A stretch of 64,000 bases of DNA. It comes from Pectobacterium sp. A5351. Lineage in GTDB: Bacteria > Pseudomonadota > Gammaproteobacteria > Enterobacterales > Enterobacteriaceae. The stretch lies in NCBI RefSeq assembly GCF_028335745.1, contig NZ_CP116477.1, forward strand, positions 3,410,001 to 3,474,000. Direction: 5' to 3'. The notes under the pieces were generated by a model. The model saw nothing but the letters and a program-made list of their open reading frames with translations. It was not told the DNA's origin and did no database searches. Shown one piece after another: positions 17,522 through 27,478 of the stretch (position 1 is its first letter; each line of letters starts with the position of its first letter). A program made the translations under genes and the position numbers.

Positions 17522-17713
17522 ACCGTTACTCTCTCCCATCCGGACTATAACCGTCGGCCCCGGAATTACACCGGATCTGCTGACCCCACATTGCGAATCG
17601 ACAATCATTACCAAAAAATCATGTCGGAAAATACAGCGTGAGCGCTCGCGGGCTTCCAGTATAAATACTGGTTTACCGCCGGTGGGGAATTACACCCCGC
17701 CCTGAGAATAAGC
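17522..17713 (-). ncRNA. FMN riboswitch (RFN element) of ribB
   Basis: Read on the minus strand, the sequence starts with the conserved CTTATTCTCAGGGCGGGG and continues through the CCCCACCGGCGGTAA block. It ends with CCGGTGTAATTCCGG and GATGGGAGAGAGTAACG, all hallmark RFN segments. About 125 bases separate it from the ribB start. The variable helix 17590-17650 is long. Confidence 0.95.
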
Positions 17714-17906
17714 GCATTTACTATAACGCTAATACCTCGACAGGGCAATTGATCCACTGCAGGAAATAGGGCACAACGTATGCCGGATTACAGTAAAATT
17801 ATGCTGAATATGCGCAAAACAGGGCGAGGATTTGGTTTATCCATCCCACAACTCGCATTACACTTGCTATAGTAGTGACCTTATATAACCTAATCAGGAA
17901 AGCGAC

Positions 17907-18188
17907 ATGATTGACCCAAAGAAGATTGAGCAAATCGCCCGTCAAGTGCATGAATCTATGCCAAAAGGTATCCGGGAATTGGGTGATGATGTGGAGAAAA
18001 AGATTCGTCAGGTCTTGCAAGCACAACTGACCCGATTGGATTTGGTGAACCGTGAAGAGTTCGATATTCAGACACAGGTACTGCTCCGCACGCGCGAGAA
18101 GATTGCCCGTCTGGAACAGCGCCTGACGGAGCTGGAAGCGAAACGGTCTGCGGAAGAAAAACCCGCCGCAGCGCCGGAAAACGACTAA
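17907..18188 (+). CDS. ubiK: Ubiquinone biosynthesis accessory factor UbiK
   Basis: 93-residue protein of the YqiC/BMFP family. It promotes assembly or activity of the Ubi complex under aerobic conditions together with UbiJ. The N-terminal amphipathic part ([21 protein letters not shown]) and the C-terminal coiled coil ([17 protein letters not shown]) have the family layout. It is divergent from ribB as in E. coli. A weak CGCCCT/AGGGCG hairpin at 18230-18245 follows. Confidence 0.93.
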   Translation: MIDPKKIEQIARQVHESMPKGIRELGDDVEKKIRQVLQAQLTRLDLVNREEFDIQTQVLLRTREKIARLEQRLTELEAKRSAEEKPAAAPEND

Positions 18189-18323
18189 TATTCGCCTCAT
18201 CACAACCGCTCGTTATCATCGCGATGCAGCGCCCTAATCAGGGCGTTGCTCGATTCCCGGTGCTGCAACCGCGGCCGTCTCCGACGCGCAGGTTTCACGC
18301 CACAGAATTCAGCATAAAATGAC

Positions 18324-19577
18324 TCAGTGAGAAACCCGTTCAACCTGCTTACGCGGCAGGAACAGCCATAGTACGGCCAGCATGATTAACGCATACAGCG
18401 ATTTCCAGCCGATCATCAGCAACAGCGCACAGCAAAGCAGGCCGCCGATTCCCGCCATCACTCTGGCGCGCCCTTTCAGCAAACGCCACCCAGCCAGCAT
18501 ACACAGCAGATAGATCAGCACAAAGATACCGTTCGCGTAGACAATCAGCATATCCAGCGGCAGCCTGAGCCAGTAAATCAACAGGCAGCACACCAGACAG
18601 CAGATCACCACAAGCGACAGTGCATTTACCGGTGCCTGCCCCACAGACAGCTTTGCCAATGCACTTCCTCTCGATGCCTGCGACCAGACGAGGCGGGCGA
18701 AGCCCTGCGTGTAAATATTCACGCTGGCAAAGCAGGCCAGATAACCGACAAAGCAGGCGATCCACAGCGCGTGCTGACCAAACAATTGCACAACGATACC
18801 CGGCAGTGACGCCGTGGCGGCCATCCCCTCACCGTAAGCCTTAAAATGCAATACCGCCACTGTGCATCCCCAGTAAACCGCACCTGCGAGCAGCATGCCG
18901 ATGAGTAAAGCCCGCGGGAAATCCCGCTCCGGCACCCGAAACTCCGTCGCCATATGGGCAAAAGCTTCAAGGCCCACAAAGCACCAGAACATCACGGCCA
19001 ACGCACCAAAGGTGTTGGACCATGACAGCGCCTGCACTGATGGCCAGGGGATATGGGCGGGCGTAATATCGCCCTGCCACCAGATCGCCACAACCAACCC
19101 CACCACTAACATCGCGATAATGATCTGAATGTTGGCGCTGGATCCCGCGCTGCGCAGGCCAAGCAGCCAGATCCCTCCCAGCGTCAACAGTTGTACGCAG
19201 AGCAGCCCCAGATCGCTCCAGCCAAATGCTGCCTGCCAGAACCCGGCGGCAATCTGCAAAGCAGCAGGTAGCCCTAGCGGAATAACAGAGAGGAATAGCC
19301 AGCCAGTCACACGCGCCATGCGTGGACCAAAAGCCAGATTCACAAAATGCGCGGCTCCACCCGCATTAGGAAAATGTTGCCCCAGTGCGGCAAAACCGAT
19401 GGCGATAGGAAAAACAAGCAGGATCAGGATCGGCCATGCCCACAGACTATCCTGCTGCGCCAGCTGTGCGACCAGTGCAGGAACCGCAAACACGCCAGTC
19501 CCCAGCAGAGAAGTAGAAAGCAGCCCCACGCCCTGGATCAGACCAAGCTCTTGTTTTAATCCTTTTGCTTCACTCAC
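18324..19577 (-). CDS. yjeH: Amino-acid (Met/branched-chain) exporter YjeH
   Basis: Inner-membrane APC-superfamily transporter, 417 residues with about 12 helices. It aligns closely with E. coli YjeH as I recall it, for example LKQELGLIQGVGLLSTSLLGTGVFAVPAL at the N-terminus (in outline), WLFLSVIPLGLPAALQIAAGFWQA and MFWCFVGLEAFAHMATEF. E. coli YjeH exports methionine and branched-chain amino acids. It is a single gene, downstream of zipA but separated from it by a terminator. Confidence 0.93.
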   Translation of the reverse strand: MSEAKGLKQELGLIQGVGLLSTSLLGTGVFAVPALVAQLAQQDSLWAWPILILLVFPIAIGFAALGQHFPNAGGAAHFVNLAFGPRMARVTGWLFLSVIPLGLPAALQIAAGFWQAAFGWSDLGLLCVQLLTLGGIWLLGLRSAGSSANIQIIIAMLVVGLVVAIWWQGDITPAHIPWPSVQALSWSNTFGALAVMFWCFVGLEAFAHMATEFRVPERDFPRALLIGMLLAGAVYWGCTVAVLHFKAYGEGMAATASLPGIVVQLFGQHALWIACFVGYLACFASVNIYTQGFARLVWSQASRGSALAKLSVGQAPVNALSLVVICCLVCCLLIYWLRLPLDMLIVYANGIFVLIYLLCMLAGWRLLKGRARVMAGIGGLLCCALLLMIGWKSLYALIMLAVLWLFLPRKQVERVSH

Positions 19578-19629
19578 AACATTTCACCTTTTCTTGCTTT
19601 TACACCACACCACGGCCGGGTCGAAGAAT

Positions 19630-19655
19630 AAAAAAAGCCTCCCTTAACGGAGGCT
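19630..19655 (-). terminator. zipA terminator
   Basis: On the minus strand, AAGCCTCCG and its partner GGAGGCTT form a hairpin followed by a T7 tract. It lies about 70 bases past the zipA stop. Confidence 0.88.
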
Positions 19656-19724
19656 TCTCTCACCCACTGAATTCACAACCTTTATGCTTTCACATACTTT
19701 TTATATGCTCACACAAGTGTACTA

Positions 19725-20759
19725 TCAGGCGTTGGCTTTCAGCACATCGCGAATACGGGCTTTGTAGGCTTCAACCTTCTGCGGCGTCATCATTCGACGC
19801 TCATCATCCTGCACCACGCCGCCAACATCGTCGGCAATACGCTGGGCAGACTGTAACATCAGTTTAAAGTTTTGGCTGGCGTCACCGTAAGACGGCACCA
19901 TCATGAAAATGGACACGCCGGGCGTCGAGAATTCGGACATCGCGTCCACATTAAACGAACCGGGTTTAACCATATTCGCCAGACTGAACAACACCGGACC
20001 GGCACCCGCTGGGTTTACATGACGGTGGAAAATGTTCATTTCACCAAACTGGAAACCGGCCTGAAGCAGGCTTTGCAACAGCAGTTCGCCACCAATAACA
20101 CCGCCCTGATGCGCCACGACGTGCAGCACCAGAACCGCTTCTTTTGCCGCAGCGGGTTCGACAGGTTCAACGGGTTGCTGAGGCTGCGCAGGCTGAACCT
20201 TCTCATGCAGCGAATGCGCAGCAGGCTGCTGCGGGGCAGATGGCGGCGCATCGTACGCCAATGATTCACGCTGTGTGTCAATGTTCGGCTGGGTAGGCGT
20301 TTCTCTGGGATTGACAACCTGCGGGTTGCTATCGCCACGCACCTGCGAACGCGGAGAATCCACCGGAGTGGCTTCATCCAGTAAAGGATCGTAAGAAGAG
20401 ACGGGAGACAGGTGCTCGAACGGCGATTTCGCCTCAAGACGAGTCTCTTCACGTGCACTGTTGTTATCAAATGATTGATTATCAAATGGCCGGTTATCAA
20501 ATGACGAGTTGTCAAATGACGCGCTACCAAATGAGGGTTCACTCTGCTGCGGACGCGCACCCTTCACGCGAACTTCGCCAACGCCTTCATCCAGCTCGTC
20601 AAGCGGCATTTCATCACGCGCTTTCTTTGCGCGTTTAACCGGGCGGTCACGAAAAAGGGACGAGCGCTCTTTACGGCTAGTCCACAAGCCGTGCAGTAAC
20701 AGCGCTATTATAGCGATCGCGCCAACAACGATTAATATCAGACGCAAGTCCTGCATCAT
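19725..20759 (-). CDS. zipA: Cell division protein ZipA
   Basis: Bitopic membrane protein that tethers FtsZ to the membrane at the septum. One N-terminal membrane helix (residues about 5-25, [20 protein letters not shown]) is followed by a basic patch ([16 protein letters not shown]) and a long disordered linker. The C-terminal FtsZ-binding domain (about residues 210-344) contains [12 protein letters not shown] and [17 protein letters not shown]. The start follows the E. coli N-terminus MMQDLRLIL. The linker contains a run of FDN units (DNA 20463-20535, 15-base period) not present in E. coli as I recall it. Divergent from cysZ. Confidence 0.97.
   Translation of the reverse strand: MMQDLRLILIVVGAIAIIALLLHGLWTSRKERSSLFRDRPVKRAKKARDEMPLDELDEGVGEVRVKGARPQQSEPSFGSASFDNSSFDNRPFDNQSFDNNSAREETRLEAKSPFEHLSPVSSYDPLLDEATPVDSPRSQVRGDSNPQVVNPRETPTQPNIDTQRESLAYDAPPSAPQQPAAHSLHEKVQPAQPQQPVEPVEPAAAKEAVLVLHVVAHQGGVIGGELLLQSLLQAGFQFGEMNIFHRHVNPAGAGPVLFSLANMVKPGSFNVDAMSEFSTPGVSIFMMVPSYGDASQNFKLMLQSAQRIADDVGGVVQDDERRMMTPQKVEAYKARIRDVLKANA
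20463..20535 (-). repeat. Tandem 15-bp repeat inside zipA
   Basis: TTATCAAATGA or close variants recur at 20464, 20479, 20494, 20509 and 20524 with a 15-base period, encoding successive xxFDN units in the ZipA linker. The period preserves frame, so copy number could vary without disrupting the gene. Confidence 0.85.
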
Positions 20760-20983
20760 TGCTATCCCAATTGTTCTAACAATACATTGCCACCACGGCA
20801 AATACTTATACTACTAACTCTATTTGCCTGAGTACACAAGTGCAAGCCTGCACGGTACTTTATGACAATAAAGATAGATACAACGCACTTTTTTGCTGTT
20901 TTTTCATCCAAATACGGGCTAGTCAGCATAAGATCATCCCGATATGATGCCTCAACAAACAAATGACTGAGTATATTGTCACT

Positions 20984-21775
20984 ATGTCTTTCGAAAAACC
21001 GTCTTACGGCAACACCGCAGGCCAGGTTCGCAGCGGCATACACTATTTTCTTGCCGGATGGCGCCTTATCTCACTGCCAGGCATCCGACGTTTTGTCATT
21101 CTTCCCCTACTCATGAATATCGTGCTGATGGGCGGCGCATTCTGGTGGCTTTTCACCCAGTTGAATGATTGGATTCCCCAGTTCATGAGCCACATTCCTA
21201 ACTGGCTGCAATGGCTCAGCTACCTCATTTGGCCACTCGCCGTCCTCTCCATCCTGCTGGTATTCAGCTACCTATTCAGTACGATCGCCAATTTTATCGC
21301 CGCACCGTTTAACGGCTTGTTGGCGGAGCAGTTGGAGGCAAAATTAACCGGCCAGACGCTGCCTGACAGCGGCATACTCGGCATCGCCAAAGATGTTCCC
21401 CGGATTATGAAGCGTGAGGTCCAAAAGCTGGCGTATTACCTGCCACGCGCGATTGTGCTATTGCTTCTCTATTTCATCCCCGGCATCGGGCAAACTCTCG
21501 CACCGGTGCTGTGGTTCCTGTTCAGCGCGTGGATGCTGGCGATTCAGTACTGCGATTATCCCTTTGATAACCACAAAGTGGGCTTTTCCACCATGCGGCA
21601 GGCATTACGCCGCCACAAGGTCGCCAATATGCAGTTCGGCGCCCTGGTCAGCCTGTTTACGCTGGTGCCTTTTTTGAATCTGGTCATCATGCCCGTCGCG
21701 GTATGTGGCGCAACGCAGCTATGGGTGGATCGCTATCGGGATCTGTCTGCGACGCTACCGAAAAAATCGCCATAA
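20984..21775 (+). CDS. cysZ: Sulfate transporter CysZ
   Basis: Inner-membrane sulfate permease feeding cysteine synthesis. About four to six hydrophobic segments. It matches E. coli CysZ closely as I recall it ([67 protein letters not shown]). I place the start at ATG 20984 because the seven preceding residues from 20963 are not conserved, though the ribosome site is weak for both. It lies upstream of cysK as in E. coli, and a hairpin separates the two. Confidence 0.93.
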   Translation: MSFEKPSYGNTAGQVRSGIHYFLAGWRLISLPGIRRFVILPLLMNIVLMGGAFWWLFTQLNDWIPQFMSHIPNWLQWLSYLIWPLAVLSILLVFSYLFSTIANFIAAPFNGLLAEQLEAKLTGQTLPDSGILGIAKDVPRIMKREVQKLAYYLPRAIVLLLLYFIPGIGQTLAPVLWFLFSAWMLAIQYCDYPFDNHKVGFSTMRQALRRHKVANMQFGALVSLFTLVPFLNLVIMPVAVCGATQLWVDRYRDLSATLPKKSP

Positions 21776-21786
21776 AAAACGCGTAC

Positions 21787-21815
21787 GCACTGGCTTATTA
21801 TGACCAGTGCTTTCT
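21787..21815 (+). terminator. Hairpin after cysZ
   Basis: GCACTGG / CCAGTGC stem with a 10-base loop followed by TTTCT. It is a moderate terminator between cysZ and cysK. Confidence 0.6.
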
Positions 21816-21937
21816 ATTGTAATGAAAAGATATTTCTTAAGAACATAACGATATAGCAATTCTTTACTTCACTGAAAGGTGTGAACGAGTATTCTCTCTA
21901 CGTTCGCAAAAATTTCATACAGTTATAAGGACAGGCT

Positions 21938-22906
21938 ATGAGCAAGATCTACGAAGACAATTCTTTCACAATCGGCCATACGCCGCTGGTTCGCCTGAAC
22001 CGTATCGGCAACGGACGCATTCTGGCTAAAGTGGAATCCCGCAACCCCAGCTTCAGCGTAAAATGCCGTATCGGCTCCAACCTGATTTGGGATGCTGAAA
22101 AACGCGGTGTTCTAAAACCAGGCATTGAACTGGTTGAACCAACCAGCGGAAACACAGGGATTGCTTTGGCCTACGTCGCAGCGGCTCGCGGTTACAAACT
22201 CACGCTCACCATGCCGGAAACCATGAGCATTGAGCGCCGTAAGCTGCTAAAAGCACTGGGTGCCAACCTGGTGCTGACCGAAGGCGCGAAAGGTATGAAA
22301 GGCGCTATTGCCAAAGCAGAAGAAATTGTCGCCAGCGATCCGAGCCGTTATCTGCTGTTGCAGCAGTTCAGCAACCCAGCGAACCCGGAGATTCACGAAA
22401 AGACCACCGGCCCTGAAATCTGGGAAGACACGGACGGTCAGGTTGATGTCTTTATCTCCGGCGTCGGTACCGGCGGTACGCTGACCGGTGTTAGCCGTTA
22501 CATCAAGAACACCAAAGGCAAGGCTATCATCAGCGTGGCGGTTGAACCAACCGATTCACCGGTGATCACTCAGGCGCTGGCAGGCGAAGAGCTGAAACCA
22601 GGACCACACAAAATTCAGGGCATCGGCGCGGGCTTCATTCCGGGTAATCTGGATCTGAAACTGATTGACCGCGTAGAGAAAGTGACAAACGAAGAAGCGA
22701 TCAGCACCGCACGTCGTTTGATGGAAGAAGAAGGTATTCTCGCCGGGATTTCTTCCGGTGCCGCCGTTGCCGCTGCGCTGAATTTGCTCAAAGAGAAAGA
22801 GTTTGAAGGCAAAACTATCGTTGTCATTCTGCCTTCTTCCGGCGAACGTTATCTCAGCACGGCACTCTTTGCCGACCTGTTCACCGAGCAGGAACTGCAA
22901 CAATAA
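21938..22906 (+). CDS. cysK: Cysteine synthase A
   Basis: O-acetylserine sulfhydrylase A, a PLP enzyme making cysteine from O-acetylserine and sulfide. 322 residues. The PLP lysine is in [11 protein letters not shown], the phosphate loop is GTGGTLTG, and the substrate loop [12 protein letters not shown] is intact. A strong terminator follows the gene. The order cysZ-cysK-ptsH-ptsI-crr is the standard enterobacterial one. Confidence 0.98.
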   Translation: MSKIYEDNSFTIGHTPLVRLNRIGNGRILAKVESRNPSFSVKCRIGSNLIWDAEKRGVLKPGIELVEPTSGNTGIALAYVAAARGYKLTLTMPETMSIERRKLLKALGANLVLTEGAKGMKGAIAKAEEIVASDPSRYLLLQQFSNPANPEIHEKTTGPEIWEDTDGQVDVFISGVGTGGTLTGVSRYIKNTKGKAIISVAVEPTDSPVITQALAGEELKPGPHKIQGIGAGFIPGNLDLKLIDRVEKVTNEEAISTARRLMEEEGILAGISSGAAVAAALNLLKEKEFEGKTIVVILPSSGERYLSTALFADLFTEQELQQ

Positions 22907-22944
22907 TCCTCCGGTCACACTCGACCAACAAGTGACCAATGTGT

Positions 22945-22974
22945 TAAAAAAGCACCTATTTAGGTGCTTTTTTG
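22945..22974 (+). terminator. cysK terminator
   Basis: AAAAAAGCACCT / AGGTGCTTTTTT hairpin with a short ATTT-type loop, 38 bases after the cysK stop. Confidence 0.93.
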
Positions 22975-23364
22975 TGGCGCACTTCAAACTTTCCACTACA
23001 TACAGATTGCTTTTCTACATCAGGTTTAGTATTTAACCGAACAATTATTTTGATGCGTGAAATTAATGTCGACAAATATCACGCCCCATCACATTGTTTT
23101 TTGTCTTACGCGGAGCAAAATGGTTTTTTCTCTGCGCACGATAGCCACATCGCCGTTTTGCGACCGAGGTTAAGATAATGGGTACCGGAGGCTGTGGTAT
23201 TTGATGGTATTTTATCCAGGAAATACGTTTGACGGTTTTCTTGTCGCATCGTGGTTCGCCCCTATAACATAAACCAGGCGCGAACCAAACAGGCTAAAGT
23301 TCAGTGAATCAGCTAAACTTTAGTTCCACAACATTAATCTAATCCATAAGTTGGGGAAAAAAGC
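22975..23364 (+). promoter_or_regulatory. ptsHI-crr promoter and leader region
   Basis: About 390 bases without a gene. It contains the Mlc-like operator at 23045-23067. Shortly before ptsH it has the conserved leader segment CTTTAGTTCCACAACA followed by AAGTTGGGGAAA, which also occurs upstream of E. coli ptsH as I recall it. The latter gives the ptsH ribosome site. A 68-codon frame at 22972-23178 has no support. Confidence 0.7.
23045..23067 (+). promoter_or_regulatory. Mlc operator of the pts operon
   Basis: TTATTTTGATGCGTGAAATT and the following AAT match the E. coli ptsH P0 Mlc box as I recall it, with one change in the core (GCGTGA for GCGCGA). It is placed about 300 bases upstream of ptsH. 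Mlc would repress this promoter in the absence of glucose. Confidence 0.75.
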
Positions 23365-23622
23365 ATGTTCCAGCAAGAAGTGACTATCACCGCACCGAAT
23401 GGCCTGCACACTCGTCCCGCTGCTCAGTTCGTTAAAGAAGCCAAAGGCTTCACTTCTGAAATCACCGTGACATCCAACGGCAAGAGCGCGAGCGCCAAGA
23501 GCCTGTTCAAATTACAAACACTCGGTTTAACCCAGGGAACAGTGGTGACCATCGCAGCGGAAGGCGAAGACGAACAAAAAGCAGTTGAACATCTGGTTAA
23601 GCTGATGGCCGAGCTCGAGTAA
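23365..23622 (+). CDS. ptsH: Phosphocarrier protein HPr
   Basis: 85-residue general PTS protein. The phosphorylated His15 is in [11 protein letters not shown] and the regulatory Ser46 region is [11 protein letters not shown]. It passes phosphate from EI to sugar-specific EIIA proteins, which would include the glucitol-type EIIA encoded at the right edge of this window. First gene of ptsH-ptsI-crr. Confidence 0.98.
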   Translation: MFQQEVTITAPNGLHTRPAAQFVKEAKGFTSEITVTSNGKSASAKSLFKLQTLGLTQGTVVTIAAEGEDEQKAVEHLVKLMAELE

Positions 23623-23668
23623 GCGACGGGTCTTTTTAGTGAACATCAGAATCGAGTAAGGTAGGGTT

Positions 23669-25396
23669 ATGATTTCAGGCATATTAGTATCACCGGGGAT
23701 TGCTTTTGGTAAGGCACTGTTACTGAAAGAAGATGAAATTCTCATCAACCGGAAAAAAATCTCTGCGGACCAGGTGGAGCAGGAAATTGAACGTTTTCTG
23801 ACTGGCCGTTCCAAAGCATCCGCACAGTTGGAAGCTATCAAGAAGAAAGCGGGCGAGACGCTGGGCGCAGAGAAAGAAGCCATCTTCGAAGGCCACATCA
23901 TGTTGCTGGAAGATGAAGAGTTCGAGCAGGAAATCGTAGCCCTGATTAAAGATGAACATGCTTCCGCCGACGCCGCTGCGTTTTCCGTTATCGAAAACCA
24001 GGCCAAAGCACTGGAAGAGCTTGATGATGAATATCTGAAAGAACGCGCCGCAGACATGCGTGATATCGGGAAACGTTTGCTACGCAACATTCTCAATATG
24101 ACCATCGTCGATCTGGGCGATATTCAGGATGAAGTCATTCTGGTTGCAACGGATCTGACGCCGTCAGAAACTGCGCAGTTGAATCTGGACAAAGTGCTTG
24201 GCTTCATTACCGATCTTGGTGGCCGCACGTCCCACACCTCCATTATGGCCCGTTCGCTGGAACTGCCTGCGATCGTCGGCACGACCGATGTCACCAGTCA
24301 GGTCAAAAACGGCGACTATCTGATTCTGGATGCCGTAAACAACCAGATCTATCAGAATCCGACCACGGAAAAAATTGAAGAATTAAAAGCGGTTCAACAG
24401 CAGTACCACGCTGAAAAGTATGAGCTGGCCAAGCTGAAAGATTTGCCAGCCATCACGCTGGACGGTCATCAGGTTGAAGTCTGTGCCAACATCGGCACTG
24501 TGCGTGATGTCGCGGGTGCTGAGCGTAACGGCGCGGAAGGTGTCGGCCTGTATCGTACCGAATTCCTGTTCATGGATCGCGATTCACTGCCGACCGAAGA
24601 AGAACAATTCCAGGCATATAAAGCCGTTGCCGAAGCCGTGGGGGCACAGGCTGTTATCGTCCGGACCATGGATATCGGCGGCGACAAAGACCTGCCTTAC
24701 ATGAACCTGCCGAAGGAAGAGAACCCGTTCCTTGGCTGGCGTGCTATCCGTATCTGTCTGGATCGTAAAGAAATCCTGCACGCCCAGTTACGTGCCATTC
24801 TGCGCGCGTCCAGCTTTGGCAAGCTGCGTATCATGTTCCCGATGATCATCTCCGTGGAAGAGGTACGTGAGCTGAAGGCCGAACTGGAGATGCTGAAAGC
24901 GCAGTTGAGAGAAGAAGGTAAGGCCTTAGACGAAAGCATTGAAGTCGGCGTGATGGTGGAAACCCCTGCTGCTGCTGCAATCGCGCCACATTTAGCCAAA
25001 GAAGTCGACTTCTTTAGTATTGGGACAAATGACTTAACCCAGTATACTCTGGCTGTTGATCGCGGTAATGAGCTGATTTCTCATCTCTATAACCCGATGT
25101 CCCCCGCCGTCCTTACCCTGATCAAGCAGGTTATCGATGCGTCTCATGCCGAAGGCAAGTGGACAGGGATGTGTGGTGAGCTCGCCGGTGACGAACGTGC
25201 TACACTACTGTTATTGGGAATGGGTCTGGACGAATTCAGCATGAGTGCGATCTCTATCCCGAGCATCAAGAAAATCATCCGTAATGCGAATTACGAAGAT
25301 GCGAAGGCGCTGGCGGAGCAGGCATTAGCACAACCGACAGCACAAGAGTTAAGCAATCTGGTGAGCCGCTTCATTAAAGAAAAAACGCTCTGCTGA
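23669..25396 (+). CDS. ptsI: PTS enzyme I
   Basis: Phosphoenolpyruvate-protein phosphotransferase, 575 residues, the first enzyme of the PTS. The N-terminal HPr-binding and phosphohistidine domain has the active His in [13 protein letters not shown]. The C-terminal PEP-binding barrel carries [34 protein letters not shown] (in outline), [11 protein letters not shown] and the redox-active cysteine in GMCGELAGD. Spacing to ptsH is 46 bases; the ribosome site is AAGGTAGGG. Confidence 0.98.
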   Translation: MISGILVSPGIAFGKALLLKEDEILINRKKISADQVEQEIERFLTGRSKASAQLEAIKKKAGETLGAEKEAIFEGHIMLLEDEEFEQEIVALIKDEHASADAAAFSVIENQAKALEELDDEYLKERAADMRDIGKRLLRNILNMTIVDLGDIQDEVILVATDLTPSETAQLNLDKVLGFITDLGGRTSHTSIMARSLELPAIVGTTDVTSQVKNGDYLILDAVNNQIYQNPTTEKIEELKAVQQQYHAEKYELAKLKDLPAITLDGHQVEVCANIGTVRDVAGAERNGAEGVGLYRTEFLFMDRDSLPTEEEQFQAYKAVAEAVGAQAVIVRTMDIGGDKDLPYMNLPKEENPFLGWRAIRICLDRKEILHAQLRAILRASSFGKLRIMFPMIISVEEVRELKAELEMLKAQLREEGKALDESIEVGVMVETPAAAAIAPHLAKEVDFFSIGTNDLTQYTLAVDRGNELISHLYNPMSPAVLTLIKQVIDASHAEGKWTGMCGELAGDERATLLLLGMGLDEFSMSAISIPSIKKIIRNANYEDAKALAEQALAQPTAQELSNLVSRFIKEKTLC

Positions 25397-25404
25397 TTCT
25401 GCTT

Positions 25405-25512
25405 TACCTAATAGGTTTCAAGGTGGCGATCAGCATCCCCCGACAGGCGATATCGTCGCGGTCGGGGTAGCGAAGAAAGCCAATGCCACAACGACTTGAA
25501 AGATTAGGGTAT
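25405..25512. repeat. Possible degenerate ERIC-like element between ptsI and crr
   Basis: The left edge TACCTAATAGGTTTCAAGG and the right edge CAACGACTTGAAAGATTAGG with GTATA following look like divergent ERIC ends. The centre has a CCCCCGACA / GTCGGGG-type pairing. The resemblance is partial, so this is tentative. It could equally be a pts-operon attenuator or processing hairpin. Confidence 0.3.
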
Positions 25513-25546
25513 ACGCTGGCCCAATATTAATGCTTAGGAGAGAATC

Positions 25547-26056
25547 ATGGGTTTGTTCGATAAATTGAAATCTCTGGTTTCTGACGACAAAAAAGACACT
25601 GGCAGCATCGAAATCATTGCCCCGCTGTCCGGTGAAATCGTCAATATTGAAGATGTTCCTGATGTCGTATTCGCAGAGAAAATCGTCGGTGACGGTATTG
25701 CCATCAAGCCAACTGGCAACAAGATTGTCGCACCGGTAGACGGCACCATCGGTAAGATTTTTGAAACCAACCATGCGTTTTCCATCGAGTCTGACAGCGG
25801 CATTGAGCTGTTTGTGCACTTTGGTATTGATACCGTTGAATTGAAAGGCGAAGGCTTCAAGCGCATCGCCGAAGAAGGTCAGCGCGTGAAGAAAGGCGAT
25901 CTCGTAATCGAGTTTGACCTGGCGCTGCTGGAAGAAAAAGCGAAGTCTACTCTGACCCCAGTGGTTATTTCCAACATGGACGAAATCAAGGAATTGACCA
26001 AACTGAGTGGTACGGTCGTTGTCGGCGAAACGCCGGTTATCCGTATCAAAAAGTAA
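25547..26056 (+). CDS. crr: PTS glucose-specific EIIA (EIIAGlc)
   Basis: 169-residue cytoplasmic phosphocarrier and master carbon regulator. It phosphorylates EIIBC-Glc, activates adenylate cyclase when phosphorylated and excludes inducers when not. His75 lies in NHAFSIES and the phosphorylated His90 in [12 protein letters not shown]; the N-terminal amphipathic helix [14 protein letters not shown] is present. Last gene of the pts operon. Confidence 0.98.
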   Translation: MGLFDKLKSLVSDDKKDTGSIEIIAPLSGEIVNIEDVPDVVFAEKIVGDGIAIKPTGNKIVAPVDGTIGKIFETNHAFSIESDSGIELFVHFGIDTVELKGEGFKRIAEEGQRVKKGDLVIEFDLALLEEKAKSTLTPVVISNMDEIKELTKLSGTVVVGETPVIRIKK

Positions 26057-26091
26057 ACCGCCCTTCTACGGATGGTCTACTACGTTTGCAC

Positions 26092-26121
26092 GAAACGGCA
26101 CCAGGATGGTGCCGTTTTCGT
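26092..26121. terminator. Bidirectional terminator between crr and the sensor kinase
   Basis: GAAACGGCACC / GGTGCCGTTTTC hairpin with an AGGAT loop between two convergent genes. Confidence 0.88.
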
Positions 26122-26122
26122 T

Positions 26123-27478
26123 TCAGGCTTTCCAGCGCGGTACGCACAGGCGAATCACTAATCCACGCTGTTCGCCGTTTTCCGCTTCAATATGCCCACC
26201 GTGCGCCAGCACCACTTTGCGAGTAATGGCCAGCCCCAGCCCATAGCCTTTGCCAGACAGCGGCGAATCCACACGGATAAAAGGATCGAAGATGCTGGAG
26301 AGCTTACTTTTCTCCACGCCGGGCCCCTGATCGGCGACCTGAATCGTCCACTCATGCTCATTGCCAATAAGTGACACCGAGACCTGCTGTTCAGGCGCTG
26401 AAAAACGTAGCGCGTTGCGCATCACATTATCGACCGCCCTGCGCATCAGCTCCGCGTTACCTTTAATCGTGTAGTCTTCGTCTTCATCCGCCGCCAGCAG
26501 GATTTCGACGCCAGTGACCTGCGCTTCATAGCGCGCATCGTTGACCACGGCCGTCACCAGCCCCAATAAATCGAAATAAGCTTCCTCAATACCAGAATGC
26601 TCCGTGCGCGACAGCGTCAGCAATTCGCCAATCATCTTATCCATCAGCAGCGCTTCGCGCTCAATGCGTTGTAAGGAATTCTCTATATTGTCCGGGTTTT
26701 GTCTTATCAATCCGATAGCAAGCTGCAAACGCGCCAGCGGGGAGCGCAGCTCGTGTGAGACATCATGAAGCAGTTGTTCACGTGCACTCGCCAGGCTGTC
26801 CAACCGTTCGACCATGGAATCGAAATCACGTGCCACATCGCTGATTTCATCGTGCCGCTTATGCATCATCGGCAGCAGACGTACATTCAGATCGCCCTGC
26901 GCAACCTGATCAAACCCTGCACGAATCTGGCTCAGAGGGCGTGCCAGACTCCATGCCAGCACCGAACTAAACAGCAGCCCACCAAACCCCGCGATGATGA
27001 CAAACGGCACGGGTACGTTAAGAAACTCGACTGGACGAGGAGGACGGAATTCGCTGCGCAGCAGTTCGGCGTCATAACGTATCTGATACCACTTTCCGGC
27101 AGGCCCACTGACCTGCTTGATAATGTACGCGTTACGTTTATCCAACGCAAAATCATCGACAGGCATCACATTCTGCTGGACGGAGTTCAATTCCTGTCCC
27201 GCCAGCGGCAGTGGCGACTCCGTGACGGAAATATATTGTTGTTCTTGCTGCGGCAGCAGCGACATCACATCGTTCAGCTCACTCAGGCCGCCATGTTGCA
27301 GCGCCGCCGCCACCATTTCCGTTTGCATCGTTGCGATGCGCGAAACCACGATCTCTTCCAGCGGCTTATGGCGCTCGCCATAAAAAGAAAAAGCCAGCCA
27401 CAGCAACTGAGACATGACGAGGAACGTCAGCCAGAAACCGAGCAGTATCTTCCAGAAAAGCCTTCCACGAATCATCAT
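26123..27478 (-). CDS. Sensor histidine kinase (CpxA-like) next to macAB
   Basis: 451 residues. Two membrane helices (about 10-32 and 155-178) bracket a periplasmic sensor region. A HAMP linker follows (ARPLSQIRAGFDQVAQGDLNVR). The HisKA box LLHDVSHELRSPLARLQ holds the phosphorylated His, and the HATPase_c motifs are NVMRNALRFS (N box), VADQGPGVEKSK (G1) and GKGYGLGLAI (G2). It overlaps the response regulator by one base (TGATG). The pair is divergent from macA-macB and probably controls that efflux system. CpxA is the nearest relative I recognise, but the locus is not cpxRA. Confidence 0.9.
   Translation of the reverse strand: MMIRGRLFWKILLGFWLTFLVMSQLLWLAFSFYGERHKPLEEIVVSRIATMQTEMVAAALQHGGLSELNDVMSLLPQQEQQYISVTESPLPLAGQELNSVQQNVMPVDDFALDKRNAYIIKQVSGPAGKWYQIRYDAELLRSEFRPPRPVEFLNVPVPFVIIAGFGGLLFSSVLAWSLARPLSQIRAGFDQVAQGDLNVRLLPMMHKRHDEISDVARDFDSMVERLDSLASAREQLLHDVSHELRSPLARLQLAIGLIRQNPDNIENSLQRIEREALLMDKMIGELLTLSRTEHSGIEEAYFDLLGLVTAVVNDARYEAQVTGVEILLAADEDEDYTIKGNAELMRRAVDNVMRNALRFSAPEQQVSVSLIGNEHEWTIQVADQGPGVEKSKLSSIFDPFIRVDSPLSGKGYGLGLAITRKVVLAHGGHIEAENGEQRGLVIRLCVPRWKA

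Noticed and set aside
22972..23178. 68-codon frame in the pts leader
   Set aside because: Overlaps the cysK terminator and the Mlc operator, with no ribosome site or similarity.
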